Position numbers and translations under genes: made by a program
Origin: Streptomyces sp. NBC_00154
Lineage (GTDB): Bacteria; Actinomycetota; Actinomycetes; Streptomycetales; Streptomycetaceae
Assembly (NCBI RefSeq): GCF_026342835.1
Contig: NZ_JAPEMI010000001.1
Location: 3,850,501-3,914,500 of the forward strand
Direction of reading: 5' to 3'
Length of the DNA: 64,000 nucleotides
The notes under the pieces: generated by a model
Databases searched by the model: none
What the model saw: the letters and a program-made list of their open reading frames with translations, nothing else
What the model was told of the DNA's origin: nothing
In this document: positions 1-11,140 of the stretch, piece after piece
Numbering within the stretch: position 1 is the first letter of the stretch
How the letters are laid out: every line of letters begins with the position of its first letter

Positions 1-903
1 CTTCTCGAACCAGCGGATCAGCCGGGCGCTGGAGTCGACCTGGCCCTTCATGACCCCGTGCCGGGCGCTCGTCGGGTCCGCATGGTGCAGGTTGTGCCAG
101 GACTCGCCGCAGGACAGGACCGCCAGCCACCACACATTGCCGGACCGGTCCCGGGACTTGAAGGGGCGCTTGCCGACCGCGTGGCAGATGGAGTTGATCG
201 ACCAGGTGACGTGGTGCAGGAGAGCCACCCGTACGAGAGAGCCCCAGAAGAACGCCGTCGCCGCACCCCACCACGACATCGTCACCAGACCGCCGACCAG
301 TGGCGGGATCGCCAGCGAGACGATCGTGAACGTGAGGAAGTGGCGGGAGATCCCGCGCAGCGCCGGGTCCTTGACCAGGTCCGGGGCGTACTTGTGCTGC
401 GGCGTCTGCTCCTCGTCGAACATCCAGCCGATGTGCGCCCACCACAGGCCCTTCATCAGGGCCGGGAGCGTCTCGCCGAACCGCCACGGCGAATGCGGGT
501 CGCCCTCGGCGTCGGAGAAGCGGTGGTGCTTGCGGTGGTCGGCCACCCAGCGCACCAGCGGGCCCTCCACGGCGAGCGACCCGGCGACGGCCAGGGCGAT
601 ACGGAGCGGGCGTTTCGCCTTGAAGGAACCGTGGGTGAAGTAGCGGTGGAAACCGATCGTGATGCCGTGGACGCCGGTGAAGTACATGGCGACCAGCAGG
701 CCCAGATCGAGCCAGCTCACACCGCGGCCCCAGGCCAGCGGAACCGCCGCGACCAGCGCCACGAACGGCACCACGATGAAAAGCAGCAGCGCGATCTGCT
801 CGATCGAACGCTTGTTGTCGCCGCCGAGCGTGGCGGAGGGGAGAACCGGACCGTCGGCCGCCGGTGTCCGGGCGTCGTCGATCACGTCGGGGGTGCTGTT
901 CAT
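1..903 (-). CDS. Acyl-CoA / fatty acid desaturase, 3' end cut by window edge
   Basis: Membrane di-iron desaturase that introduces a double bond into acyl chains. Reading the minus strand from ATG at 903 gives an uninterrupted frame of 301 codons to the window edge, so the C-terminus is missing. The three histidine boxes of the family are visible in order: HRYFTH, HRKHH and HNLHH. Hydrophobic stretches between them fit the family's paired membrane segments (for example LLLFIVVPFVALVAAVP near the N-terminus). It is transcribed divergently from ppc, with about 275 bases between the two starts. Assignment to the acyl-CoA desaturase class is secure; substrate and double-bond position cannot be told. 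Confidence 0.9.
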   Translation of the reverse strand, partial: MNSTPDVIDDARTPAADGPVLPSATLGGDNKRSIEQIALLLFIVVPFVALVAAVPLAWGRGVSWLDLGLLVAMYFTGVHGITIGFHRYFTHGSFKAKRPLRIALAVAGSLAVEGPLVRWVADHRKHHRFSDAEGDPHSPWRFGETLPALMKGLWWAHIGWMFDEEQTPQHKYAPDLVKDPALRGISRHFLTFTIVSLAIPPLVGGLVTMSWWGAATAFFWGSLVRVALLHHVTWSINSICHAVGKRPFKSRDRSGNVWWLAVLSCGESWHNLHHADPTSARHGVMKGQVDSSARLIRWFEK

Positions 904-1179
904 GGGGAGCCCCTGGAGGGTGAGAAGTACGACGGATAGCTCTGGCTACGCATCCGTAACCTACGGTTTCGTAAGTATGACAGCGCCGAGGCCCGCAGCA
1001 CGAGAGCTGAGGGCCTCGGCCATGAAGGGGAACGGTGGTCGGGCCGAGAGCAGCGCCGACGGCGCGGACACCTATCCTGGAAGCGTCGGACAGCGCGGTC
1101 CGCACTCTGCTTTCCCGGGGCCTGCTGCCAGCCGCCGGCCCCGGATCCGGTGCTCAACCACTGCAAGGAGCCGCACACT

Positions 1180-3909
<2,730 letters not shown>

Positions 3910-3939
3910 CCCGCCGGGCAGTGCGCGGGCGCGGTTCTG

Positions 3940-4410
3940 TCACAGGGCGATGAACGTCGCCACCAGCAGAGCCGCGCCCGCGATCCCGACGGACCAGGCG
4001 ACCCGGGTCAGCCGCAGACCACCGCCGATGACCAGGGCGGCCAGCAGCAGCGCACCGCCCAGTGGCGTCCAGGCATGCAGAAAACCCGGAAGCCCCGTGC
4101 GTACGACAACGTCCGTGCCGGGCTTCACGACGACCGGGAACCTGCCGCCCTTCCGCACCGCGACGGACTTCTCCGTCGTCACACGCGGGCGGGCGGTGGC
4201 GCCGTCGGCCGGAGCGAACGGACCCGTACAGACGTCGGCACCGCAGCCGGTGACGGTCATCGTGCCGTGCTCACGGCCCTTGGCGAGGACGATGTGCTGC
4301 GCCGAGTCCCAGGACGACACGACGCCCGCGACGAGCAGCAGCAGCGCGATACAGCCCATGGCTGCGCCACGGCCGTACAGGAGGGCGGGGTGGGTGGGGC
4401 TCCGCTTCAT
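3940..4410 (-). CDS. Hypothetical small membrane protein
   Basis: A 156-residue protein I do not recognise as a named family. An N-terminal membrane segment (around residues 15-33, rich in L/V/A) is followed by an extracytoplasmic-looking stretch of about 70 residues containing two cysteines (GCGADVCTG) and Thr/Val-rich sequence, then two closely spaced hydrophobic helices at the C-terminus (LGGALLLAALVIGGG and VGIAGAALLVATFIAL). The topology suggests a membrane-anchored protein with a small external domain. It converges with ppc, 30 bases from its stop, and lies downstream of pth on the same strand. Confidence 0.65.
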   Translation of the reverse strand: MKRSPTHPALLYGRGAAMGCIALLLLVAGVVSSWDSAQHIVLAKGREHGTMTVTGCGADVCTGPFAPADGATARPRVTTEKSVAVRKGGRFPVVVKPGTDVVVRTGLPGFLHAWTPLGGALLLAALVIGGGLRLTRVAWSVGIAGAALLVATFIAL

Positions 4411-4496
4411 GGGGAGCGATCCTTGGCCAAGCGAACGCTTTCGGTCAACTCAGAGTCAGCCCATGGCCAGAAAAGACCCCGAATTGCGCGGCTAAC

Positions 4497-5090
4497 TCAC
4501 GAGTTGTACGCGCTCTGCGCGCGCTCCAGACCCTCCGCGAGCAGGCATTCCACCGAGTCCGCCGCCCGGTCCACCAGATAACCGAGCTCCTTGCGCTCGG
4601 TGGACGAGAAGTCCTTCAGTACAAAGTCCGCAACCTGCATCCGGCCCGGCGGCCGGCCGATCCCGAACCGGACCCGGTGATAGTCGGAGCCCATCGACTT
4701 CGTCATCGACTTCAGCCCGTTGTGCCCGTTGTCACCGCCGCCCAGCTTCAGCCGCAGCATCCCGTAGTCGATGTCCAGCTCGTCATGGATCGCCACGATG
4801 TGTTCGGTCGGCACCTTGTAGAAGTCGCGCAGCGCCGTGACAGGGCCACCGGAAAGATTCATGTACGACATCGGCTTGGCCAGGATCACGCGGCGGTTCG
4901 CCGGTCCGGGCGGGCCGATGCGGCCCTCGACGACCTGCGCCTGGGCCTTCTGCGCCCGCTTGAACTTCCCGCCGATCCGCTCCGCGAGAAGGTCGGCGAC
5001 CATGAAGCCGACATTGTGCCGGTTGGCCGCGTACTCGGGACCGGGATTGCCGAGGCCCACGATGAGCCAGGGGTCGGTGGCTTCGGACAT
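4497..5090 (-). CDS. pth: Peptidyl-tRNA hydrolase
   Basis: Releases peptides from prematurely dissociated peptidyl-tRNA and recycles the tRNA. The 197-residue protein has the family signature LIVGLGNPGPEYAANRHNVG with the catalytic His in NRHNVG, the KPMSYMN motif, the catalytic Asp in HDELD, and GGGDNGHNGLKS. The frame runs back to 5363, but ATG at 5090 gives the normal N-terminus (MSEATDPWLIVG) and has GAAGGAG about 11 bases upstream. It follows the L25 gene on the same strand, separated by a hairpin. An L25-pth arrangement is common in bacteria, joining two translation-quality functions. Confidence 0.96.
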   Translation of the reverse strand: MSEATDPWLIVGLGNPGPEYAANRHNVGFMVADLLAERIGGKFKRAQKAQAQVVEGRIGPPGPANRRVILAKPMSYMNLSGGPVTALRDFYKVPTEHIVAIHDELDIDYGMLRLKLGGGDNGHNGLKSMTKSMGSDYHRVRFGIGRPPGRMQVADFVLKDFSSTERKELGYLVDRAADSVECLLAEGLERAQSAYNS

Positions 5091-5144
5091 CTGCGCTCGG
5101 TCTCCTTCGCGTACGGATGGTTCCGGATGGCCCGGATACAGGCG

Positions 5145-5186
5145 GACGGGGCGGCGGGTCCCCGAAGAAGGAACCGCCGCCCCGTC
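5145..5186 (-). terminator. Hairpin between L25 and pth
   Basis: A perfect 13-bp stem (5145-5157 with 5174-5186, core GGGGCGGCGG) and a 16-base loop. It lies just past the stop of the L25 gene on the minus strand, so it may terminate or attenuate readthrough into pth. There is no strong T-tract, as is common in Streptomyces. Confidence 0.6.
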
Positions 5187-5217
5187 AGTGAAGCAGGTGA
5201 AGCGTGGAGGGCGAGGC

Positions 5218-5805
5218 TCAGGCCTCGGTGCCCTCGGCCTCGGCCGACTCGGCAGTCGGCTCCTCGGCCTGCGCGGAGACGACCTGCAGGACGACAGCGT
5301 CCTCGTCGCCGGCCAGCACGGAACCGGAGGGCAGCGGGATGTCCTTGGCGAGGATGGAGTCACCGGCGTCGAGGCCCGCGACGGAGACCGTCACGGACTC
5401 GGGGATGTGGGTGGCCTCGGCCTCGACGAGCAGGGTGTTCTGCACGTACTCGAGGAGGTTGCCGCCCGGGGCCAGCTCGCCCTCGACGTGCACGGCGATC
5501 TCGACGTTGACCTTCTCGCCGCGCTTGACGGTCAGCAGGTCGACGTGCTCGATGTCGCCCTTGAGCGGGTTGCGCTGCACGGCCTTCGGGATGACCAGCG
5601 TGTCCTTGCCGTCGATCTCCAGGCCGATCAGGACGTTGGCGGTGCGAAGCGCAAGGAGCAGGTCGTGGGCCGGCAGCGTGACGTGGACCGGCTCGGCGCC
5701 GTGGCCGTAGACGACCGCGGGGACCTGGTTGTCACGACGGGCGCGACGGGCGGCACCCTTGCCGAACTCGGTACGGGTCTGGGTGGCGAGCTTGATCTCG
5801 GCCAT
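5218..5805 (-). CDS. rplY: 50S ribosomal protein L25 / general stress protein Ctc
   Basis: Binds 5S rRNA in the large ribosomal subunit; the long form carries an added C-terminal TL5/CTC beta domain. At 195 residues this is the long form. The N-terminal L25 domain starts MAEIKLATQTRTEFGKG and includes the RRDNQVPAVVYG segment; the C-terminal domain contains HVEGELAPGGNLLEY, and the chain ends in an acidic Glu/Ala tail typical of actinobacteria. ATG at 5805 has a GAGGAG site about 6 bases upstream. It sits between prs and pth on the same strand. Confidence 0.95.
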   Translation of the reverse strand: MAEIKLATQTRTEFGKGAARRARRDNQVPAVVYGHGAEPVHVTLPAHDLLLALRTANVLIGLEIDGKDTLVIPKAVQRNPLKGDIEHVDLLTVKRGEKVNVEIAVHVEGELAPGGNLLEYVQNTLLVEAEATHIPESVTVSVAGLDAGDSILAKDIPLPSGSVLAGDEDAVVLQVVSAQAEEPTAESAEAEGTEA

Positions 5806-5907
5806 GACTGCACTCCTCGTGGGGTGACGAAAACTGGATGGTCACCCGGCCCACGACAGGCCTGCTACGAAGAGCGCGTCGATAACGGACCGCCGTACCC
5901 ATGAGTA

Positions 5908-5956
5908 CGGCCTCCCTCGCCGAGCAACTCGCTGAGTCTACCCGGCGGGGAGGCCG
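5908..5956 (-). terminator. Imperfect hairpin between prs and L25
   Basis: Arms 5908-5922 and 5943-5956 pair along GGCCTCC...CGCCG with one bulge, separated by about 20 bases. It lies past the prs stop on the minus strand and probably separates prs from the L25 gene transcriptionally. Confidence 0.5.
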
Positions 5957-5987
5957 CACCCAAAGTGGATCTTTTGCGCAGTGCTGC

Positions 5988-6962
5988 TTACTGCTCCTCG
6001 AAGAGGCTCGTCACCGAACCGTCCTCGAAGACCTCACGCACCGCACGCGCGATCGTCGGCGCGATCGAGAGCACCGTGATCTTGTCGAGCTCCAGCTCGC
6101 CCGGGGTCGGCAGGGTGTCCGTGAAGACGAACTCGCTGACCTTCGAGTTCTTCAGCCGGTCCGCGGCCGGGCCGGAGAGCACACCGTGCGTCGCCGTCAC
6201 TATGACGTCCTCGGCGCCGTGCGCGAACAGGGCGTCGGCGGCGGCACAGATGGTGCCACCGGTGTCGATCATGTCGTCGACCAGGACGCAGACCCGGCCC
6301 TTGACGTTACCGACGACCTCGTGGACCGTCACCTGATTGGCGACGTCCTTGTCGCGGCGCTTGTGGACAATCGCCAGCGGGGCGTCCAGGCGGTCGCACC
6401 AGCGGTCGGCGACCCGCACACGGCCGGCGTCCGGGGAGACGATCGTCAGCTTCGACCGGTCGACCTTGGCACCGACGTAGTCGGCGAGGATCGGCAGTGC
6501 GAAGAGGTGATCGACCGGGCCGTCGAAGAAGCCCTGGATCTGGTCGGTGTGCAGGTCGACGGTGAGGATGCGGTCGGCACCCGCCGTCTTCATCAGGTCG
6601 GCGACCAGACGGGCCGAGATCGGCTCGCGGCCACGGTGCTTCTTGTCCTGACGGGCGTAACCGTAGAACGGCACGATCACTGTGATCGAACGGGCCGACG
6701 CGCGCTTCAGCGCGTCCAGCATGATCAGCTGCTCCATGATCCACTTGTTGATCGGAGCCGTGTGGCTCTGGATCAGGAAGCAGTCGGCGCCGCGGGCGGA
6801 CTCCTGGAAGCGGACATAGATCTCACCGTTGGCGAAATCGAAGGCCTTCGTCGGCACGAGGCCGACACCCAGTTGGTGCGCAACCTCCTCGGCCAGCTCG
6901 GGGTGGGCGCGGCCGGAGAAGAACATCAGTTTCTTCTCGCCGGTCGTCTTGATCCCGGTCAC
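5988..6962 (-). CDS. prs: Ribose-phosphate pyrophosphokinase (PRPP synthetase)
   Basis: Makes PRPP from ribose-5-phosphate and ATP, feeding purine, pyrimidine, His, Trp and NAD synthesis. The 324 residues match the class I length. Visible motifs are FSGRAHPELAEEVA, the nucleotide-binding YGYARQDKKHRGREPI loop, DLHTDQIQGFFDGPVDHL, and the PRPP-binding VLVDDMIDTGGT. The start is a GTG at 6962 with GAGGAG about 9 bases upstream. It lies 120 bases downstream of glmU on the same strand. A glmU-prs order is widely conserved and couples nucleotide-sugar and nucleotide precursor supply. Confidence 0.97.
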   Translation of the reverse strand: MTGIKTTGEKKLMFFSGRAHPELAEEVAHQLGVGLVPTKAFDFANGEIYVRFQESARGADCFLIQSHTAPINKWIMEQLIMLDALKRASARSITVIVPFYGYARQDKKHRGREPISARLVADLMKTAGADRILTVDLHTDQIQGFFDGPVDHLFALPILADYVGAKVDRSKLTIVSPDAGRVRVADRWCDRLDAPLAIVHKRRDKDVANQVTVHEVVGNVKGRVCVLVDDMIDTGGTICAAADALFAHGAEDVIVTATHGVLSGPAADRLKNSKVSEFVFTDTLPTPGELELDKITVLSIAPTIARAVREVFEDGSVTSLFEEQ

Positions 6963-7082
6963 AGCACAGTCTCCTCAGACGTGTTCCTGGCGCTGCACGC
7001 ATGTGTCCCGATGTGCAACGAGCCAGCCGAAATGGGGTGAGCATCTATCACGGTACGCCGTGCGCGGCGCACCCGTTTCCGG

Positions 7083-8531
7083 TCAGCTTTCGCTGTCGGC
7101 CTCCTGTGCAGCGGCCTGAGCCGCCTGTGCGGCAGCGCTGCCCGGACGCTTACGGGCCACCCAACCAGCGATATTCCTTTGCTGGCCGCGGGCGACGGCC
7201 AGCGAACCGGGCGGCACGTCCTTGGTGATCACCGAGCCGGCGGCGGTGTACACACCGTCCCCGATCGTGACGGGTGCCACAAACATATTGTCCGAACCGG
7301 TCCGGCAGTGTGAGCCGATCGTCGTGTGGTGCTTCGCCACACCGTCGTAGTTCACGAAGACGCTCGCGGCACCGATGTTGGTGTGATCGCCGATCGTCGC
7401 GTCGCCGACATAGCTCAGGTGCGGCACCTTCGTGCCCTCGCCGACCGTGGCGTTCTTCATCTCCACGTACGTACCGGCCTTGGCCTTCGCGCCGAGCCTG
7501 GTGCCGGGACGCAGATACGCGTACGGGCCCACCGTCGAACCCCGGCCGATCTCCGCCCGGTCCGCGACCGAGTTGTCGACGCGCGCGCCCGCGTGGACGG
7601 CGGTGTCCGTCAGCCGGGTGTTCGGGCCGACCTCGGCGTCCTCGGCGAGGTGCGTGGTGCCGAGCAGCTGAGTGCCGGGGTGCACGATCGCGTCCGGCTC
7701 GTACGTCACCGTGGCGTCGATCACCGTCGTCGCCGGGTCCACGACGGTCACGCCGGCCAGCATCGCCCGCTCCAGCAGCCGCTGGTTCAGCAGGGTGCGG
7801 GCCTGGGCGAGCTGCACCCGGTTGTTGATCCCGAGGATCTCGCGGTGGTCGGCCGCGACCGAGGCGCCGACGCGGTGCCCGGCCTCGCGCAGGATGGACA
7901 GCACATCGGTGAGGTACTCCTCACCCTGGCTGTTGTCGGTACGGACCTTGCCGAGGGCGTCCGCGAGCAGCCGCCCGTCGAACGCGAAGACGCCGGAGTT
8001 GATCTCACGGATCGCGCGCTGGGCGTCGGTGGCGTCCTTGTGCTCGACGATCTCGGTGACCGCGCCGCTGGCGGCATCCCGGACGATCCGGCCGTAGCCC
8101 GTGGAGTCCGGGACCTCGGCGGTCAGCACGGTGACGGCGTTGCCATCGGCCGTGTGGGTGGCGGCGAGCGCGGTGAGCGTCTCGCCGGAGAGCAGCGGGG
8201 TGTCGCCGCAGACGACGATCACGGTGCCCTCGACGGTGCCGCCCAGCTCTTCGAGACCGACGCGCACGGCGTGGCCGGTGCCGCCCTGGACGGCCTGGTA
8301 GGCGGTCCGCACCTGGCTGTCGACGGTGGCGAGATGCGCGGTGACCTGCTCGCTCGCATGACCCACGACCACGACGAGGTGCTCGGGGGCCAGCTCGCGG
8401 GCGGCGGTGACGACATGTCCGACGAGCGAACGCCCGGAGATCTCGTGCAGAACCTTGGGAGTCTTCGACTTCATGCGGGTGCCCTCACCCGCTGCGAGGA
8501 CGACGACGGCTGCCGGGCTGTTGACGCTCAC
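7083..8531 (-). CDS. glmU: Bifunctional GlmU (GlcN-1-P acetyltransferase / UDP-GlcNAc pyrophosphorylase)
   Basis: Catalyses the last two steps to UDP-GlcNAc, the precursor of peptidoglycan. The 482-residue protein has an N-terminal uridyltransferase domain with the nucleotide signature LAAGEGTRMKSKTPKVLH, and a C-terminal left-handed beta-helix built of hexapeptide repeats, with the acetyltransferase segment NYDGVAKHHTTIG. The open frame runs to 8678, across the terminator and the 3' end of the tRNA. I place the start at GTG 8531 (MSVNSPAAVVVLAAG), with GAGGGG about 8 bases upstream. The C-terminus carries an Ala-rich tail. Confidence 0.96.
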   Translation of the reverse strand: MSVNSPAAVVVLAAGEGTRMKSKTPKVLHEISGRSLVGHVVTAARELAPEHLVVVVGHASEQVTAHLATVDSQVRTAYQAVQGGTGHAVRVGLEELGGTVEGTVIVVCGDTPLLSGETLTALAATHTADGNAVTVLTAEVPDSTGYGRIVRDAASGAVTEIVEHKDATDAQRAIREINSGVFAFDGRLLADALGKVRTDNSQGEEYLTDVLSILREAGHRVGASVAADHREILGINNRVQLAQARTLLNQRLLERAMLAGVTVVDPATTVIDATVTYEPDAIVHPGTQLLGTTHLAEDAEVGPNTRLTDTAVHAGARVDNSVADRAEIGRGSTVGPYAYLRPGTRLGAKAKAGTYVEMKNATVGEGTKVPHLSYVGDATIGDHTNIGAASVFVNYDGVAKHHTTIGSHCRTGSDNMFVAPVTIGDGVYTAAGSVITKDVPPGSLAVARGQQRNIAGWVARKRPGSAAAQAAQAAAQEADSES

Positions 8532-8601
8532 AGATATGCCCCTCGGCTTCGGGTGGTGGACATCCGCAGGATACCGGGGGCGTACGGGGCGGACATGAGT
8601 A

Positions 8602-8630
8602 CGGGCCCCGACCGTGATGGTCAGGGCCCG
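8602..8630 (-). terminator. Hairpin downstream of tRNA-Gln
   Basis: Arms 8602-8613 and 8619-8630 form a 12-bp stem with one mismatch (core GGGCCC ... GACC) and a 5-base loop. It lies immediately 3' of the tRNA on the minus strand and upstream of glmU, so it probably ends the tRNA transcript. Confidence 0.65.
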
Positions 8631-8639
8631 CTCATCAGG

Positions 8640-8711
8640 CTCCCCCGCCAGGACTCGAACCCGGACAAATAGCACCAAAAGCTACTGTGCTGCCAATTAC
8701 ACCACGGGGGA
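8640..8711 (-). tRNA. tRNA-Gln (anticodon UUG)
   Basis: Read on the minus strand, the 72-base cloverleaf has a 7-bp acceptor stem (TCCCCCG with CGGGGGA), a D-loop with TAATTGG, an anticodon loop TTTTGGT with anticodon TTG, and a T-arm with GTTCGAG. The discriminator base is G, and CCA is not encoded. It lies 10 bases downstream of the HTH/endonuclease-like gene on the same strand. Confidence 0.95.
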
Positions 8712-8721
8712 ATAAAGCCAA

Positions 8722-9597
8722 CTAATCAGACATTTCCGTCTGACTGCTGGAACGGCACCCCAACACTATGCCGTACCAAGCCCCTTCCACGCGACGGTAG
8801 AGGTCGGCGCTCCTGGATACGTAGATGACCAAGCAGCCTCGGTAGCTCTCTGTGGTGTTCTTCCGGGTCGTCCTCGGGTTGTGTTTCTTCAGGGTCGTCT
8901 TCTTGAGTGCGGAAGTGGGGATCCCTGCCAGCTCTGCCCAGAACCGCTCTGCTCCGGGGATGTCTGCCGACTCGTGGATGCTCACCCGCATGCGCATGCG
9001 GTCCTGTGTGACTCCCAGCAGGTCGAGCCAGCGCAGGTACAGCTTGATCACGTTCGGATCGCTGTTGATGAACTGGAGGCACTCTCGTCGGCTGTACGTC
9101 TTGTCCTTGGCGCCCTCGGCCCAGTAAAGAGTCACGCCGACAAGGAAGAGTTCCCGGTCCGACAGTTCACCCACGGCGTCGCGTGCGAGGCGTTTGGTTT
9201 CCGCTCGCTCCTTGTCCCGTGAGGCGCGCAGGTCGACCAGGCCGGCGTTCATGAGAGCAAGGTGTTCCGTGGGTGTGTAGTGAGGCTCCGGCTTGGGCAG
9301 ATCCCGCACCCACAGCGAGATCGAGCTCTTCGAGCAGCCCAGTTCCACCTGTATCCGGTCATAGGTCATGCCCTGGCGCCTCAGCTCCCGGGCCTTTTCC
9401 CGCAGGTCGTCCTTGGCGTTCGGGCGCTTCGTCCACTCCGGGGCGGGCTCACCCTTCACGAGGCGGTGCAGGATCTCGTTGTTGTGGACGTGGAGGCGGT
9501 CACGGATCTGCCGGAGGCTCAAGCCCTCACGGCGGAGGGCGACCGCCTGCTTGCGGAGGTCCTCGAAGTCGGCGTATTTGCTGGTGATTTCCGTCAC
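8722..9597 (-). CDS. HTH protein with possible LAGLIDADG-like endonuclease domain
   Basis: The 291-residue protein appears to have two resolvase-like helix-turn-helix units at the N-terminus (about residues 10-48, LRREGLSLRQIRDRLHVHNNE, and 67-95, LRRQGMTYDRIQVELGCSKS). The C-terminal half carries LFLVGVTLYWAEGAK, FINSDPNVIKLYLRWL and a later RVEGAWYGIV, which resemble the core helices and acidic Asp/Glu-Gly of single-motif LAGLIDADG nucleases. That similarity is my inference. G+C and codon choice look less extreme than in the neighbours. The stop lies 10 bases 5' of tRNA-Gln on the same strand, so the two may be co-transcribed. It could also be only a DNA-binding protein. Confidence 0.6.
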   Translation of the reverse strand: MTEITSKYADFEDLRKQAVALRREGLSLRQIRDRLHVHNNEILHRLVKGEPAPEWTKRPNAKDDLREKARELRRQGMTYDRIQVELGCSKSSISLWVRDLPKPEPHYTPTEHLALMNAGLVDLRASRDKERAETKRLARDAVGELSDRELFLVGVTLYWAEGAKDKTYSRRECLQFINSDPNVIKLYLRWLDLLGVTQDRMRMRVSIHESADIPGAERFWAELAGIPTSALKKTTLKKHNPRTTRKNTTESYRGCLVIYVSRSADLYRRVEGAWYGIVLGCRSSSQTEMSD

Positions 9598-9752
9598 GGG
9601 TCAAGCGTTGTCCGGAATGCGGACGTCCGGCTCGAAAGGGTGGCCGATTCGCCATTTCGGGCGATCGTCGATCATTTCGCCCCTGTTCGAACGAGGGACG
9701 TGCTGTCCAGGTCGCCCGAAAATGAGATGCGTCCGCCCGTACGCTGGATGCC

Positions 9753-11069
9753 ATGACCGCAACGGGGGAACACCGGGAAGGCGCGGGATCGACCACTCGC
9801 GGCTATTGGTGGTGGGAACGACGGCGCAGTGTCGCCCTGGACGTGGGGCTGGCGCTCCTGTCCGCGCTGGAATGCGCGTTGGAAGGGGTGAATTTCGCGG
9901 GGGACGCCGGGCTGCCGGTGCCGCTCGGGGTCGTCTTCGGGCTGCTCGCGGGTTCCGTGCTGGTGGTGCGGCGGCGCTGGCCGATCGCCGTGGTGCTGGT
10001 CTCGATCGCGACGACGCCCGCCGAGATGGGCTTCCTCATGGGCCTGGTCGGCCTCTACACGCTGGCCGCGTCCGACATACCGCGCAGGATCACCGCGGTG
10101 CTGATGGGGATGTCCCTGGTCGGGACGTTCATCGTCACCTACGTACGGCTGCGGCAGAGCGTCTCGGTGCACGCCGGGAACTTCGGTCCCGGCGACTGGT
10201 ACGTGCCGGTGCTGTCCCTCTTCATGTCGCTGGGGCTGACGGCCCCGCCCGTGCTGTTCGGCCTCTACATAGGGGCGCGGCGCCGGCTGATGGAGAGCTT
10301 GCGGGAGCGGGCGGACTCGCTGGAGCGGGAGCTGTCGCTGCTTGCCGACCGGGCGGAGGAGCGGGCCGAGTGGGCGCGTACGGAGGAGCGGACCCGGATC
10401 GCGCGGGAGATGCATGACGTGGTCGCGCACCGGGTCAGCCTGATGGTGGTGCATGCCGCGGCCCTGCAGGCCGTCGCTCCGAAGGACCCGGCGAAGGCGG
10501 TACGGAACGCGGCGCTGGTCGGTGACATGGGCCGGCAGGCCCTGACCGAACTGCGGGAGATGCTGGGCGTGCTGCGCACGGGTGCTCCGATGACGGCCCG
10601 GGGCGCGAGGGTGCCGCTGGCCGCGGTGGGCCAGGCGGCGGCCGCGGCTGCTGCGGCGGCCGCGGAGGACGGGCCTCGGCTGCATGAGGTGGAGGCGCTG
10701 GTCGGGCAGTCCCGGGCGGCGGGGATGACGGTGGAGCTGTCGGTGGACGGTGAGGCGCGTCCGTATGCCCCCGAGGTGGAACAGACGGCGTACCGGGTGG
10801 TGCAGGAAGCCCTGACGAATGTCCACAAGCATGCGGCGGGTGCGAAGACGTGGGTGCGGCTGGCGCACCGCGGTTCGGAAGTCGCGATGCAGGTGGAGAA
10901 CGGTCCGACGGACGGCGCGACGGCGGACGCGGGGTTGCCGAGCGGTGGCAACGGTCTGCTGGGGATGCGGGAGCGGGTGCTCGGTCTGGGGGGCGTGTTC
11001 GTGTCGGGCCCGACGGATGCGGGGGGCTTCCGGGTTTCGGCGGTGCTGCCGGACCAGCGCACCGTGTGA
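9753..11069 (+). CDS. Sensor histidine kinase (NarL/DesK class), no adjacent regulator
   Basis: A 438-residue membrane sensor. The N-terminal ~170 residues hold about five hydrophobic segments, followed by a coiled coil (RERADSLERELSLLADRAEE). The HisKA_3 dimerisation motif IAREMHDVVAHRVSLM carries the phospho-accepting His, an unusual run of eight alanines precedes the ATPase, and the HATPase N box (EALTNVHKHA) and G box (GNGLLGMRERV) are intact. Class members normally pair with a LuxR-type response regulator, but none is encoded on either side. Start ATG 9753 is the first in frame. Confidence 0.88.
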   Translation: MTATGEHREGAGSTTRGYWWWERRRSVALDVGLALLSALECALEGVNFAGDAGLPVPLGVVFGLLAGSVLVVRRRWPIAVVLVSIATTPAEMGFLMGLVGLYTLAASDIPRRITAVLMGMSLVGTFIVTYVRLRQSVSVHAGNFGPGDWYVPVLSLFMSLGLTAPPVLFGLYIGARRRLMESLRERADSLERELSLLADRAEERAEWARTEERTRIAREMHDVVAHRVSLMVVHAAALQAVAPKDPAKAVRNAALVGDMGRQALTELREMLGVLRTGAPMTARGARVPLAAVGQAAAAAAAAAAEDGPRLHEVEALVGQSRAAGMTVELSVDGEARPYAPEVEQTAYRVVQEALTNVHKHAAGAKTWVRLAHRGSEVAMQVENGPTDGATADAGLPSGGNGLLGMRERVLGLGGVFVSGPTDAGGFRVSAVLPDQRTV

Positions 11070-11140
11070 CCGGGCCGGCTCGGCCCTTCGGCCTTGCTTG
11101 CCCTCGACAGCCGGACGGACCTGATTGCCCGGAACCCTCC

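Noticed and set aside
8640..8711. tRNA-Gln 3' end as an att site for an integrated element
   Set aside because: No integrase, no duplicated tRNA 3' end and no mobile genes on the 3' (glmU) side.
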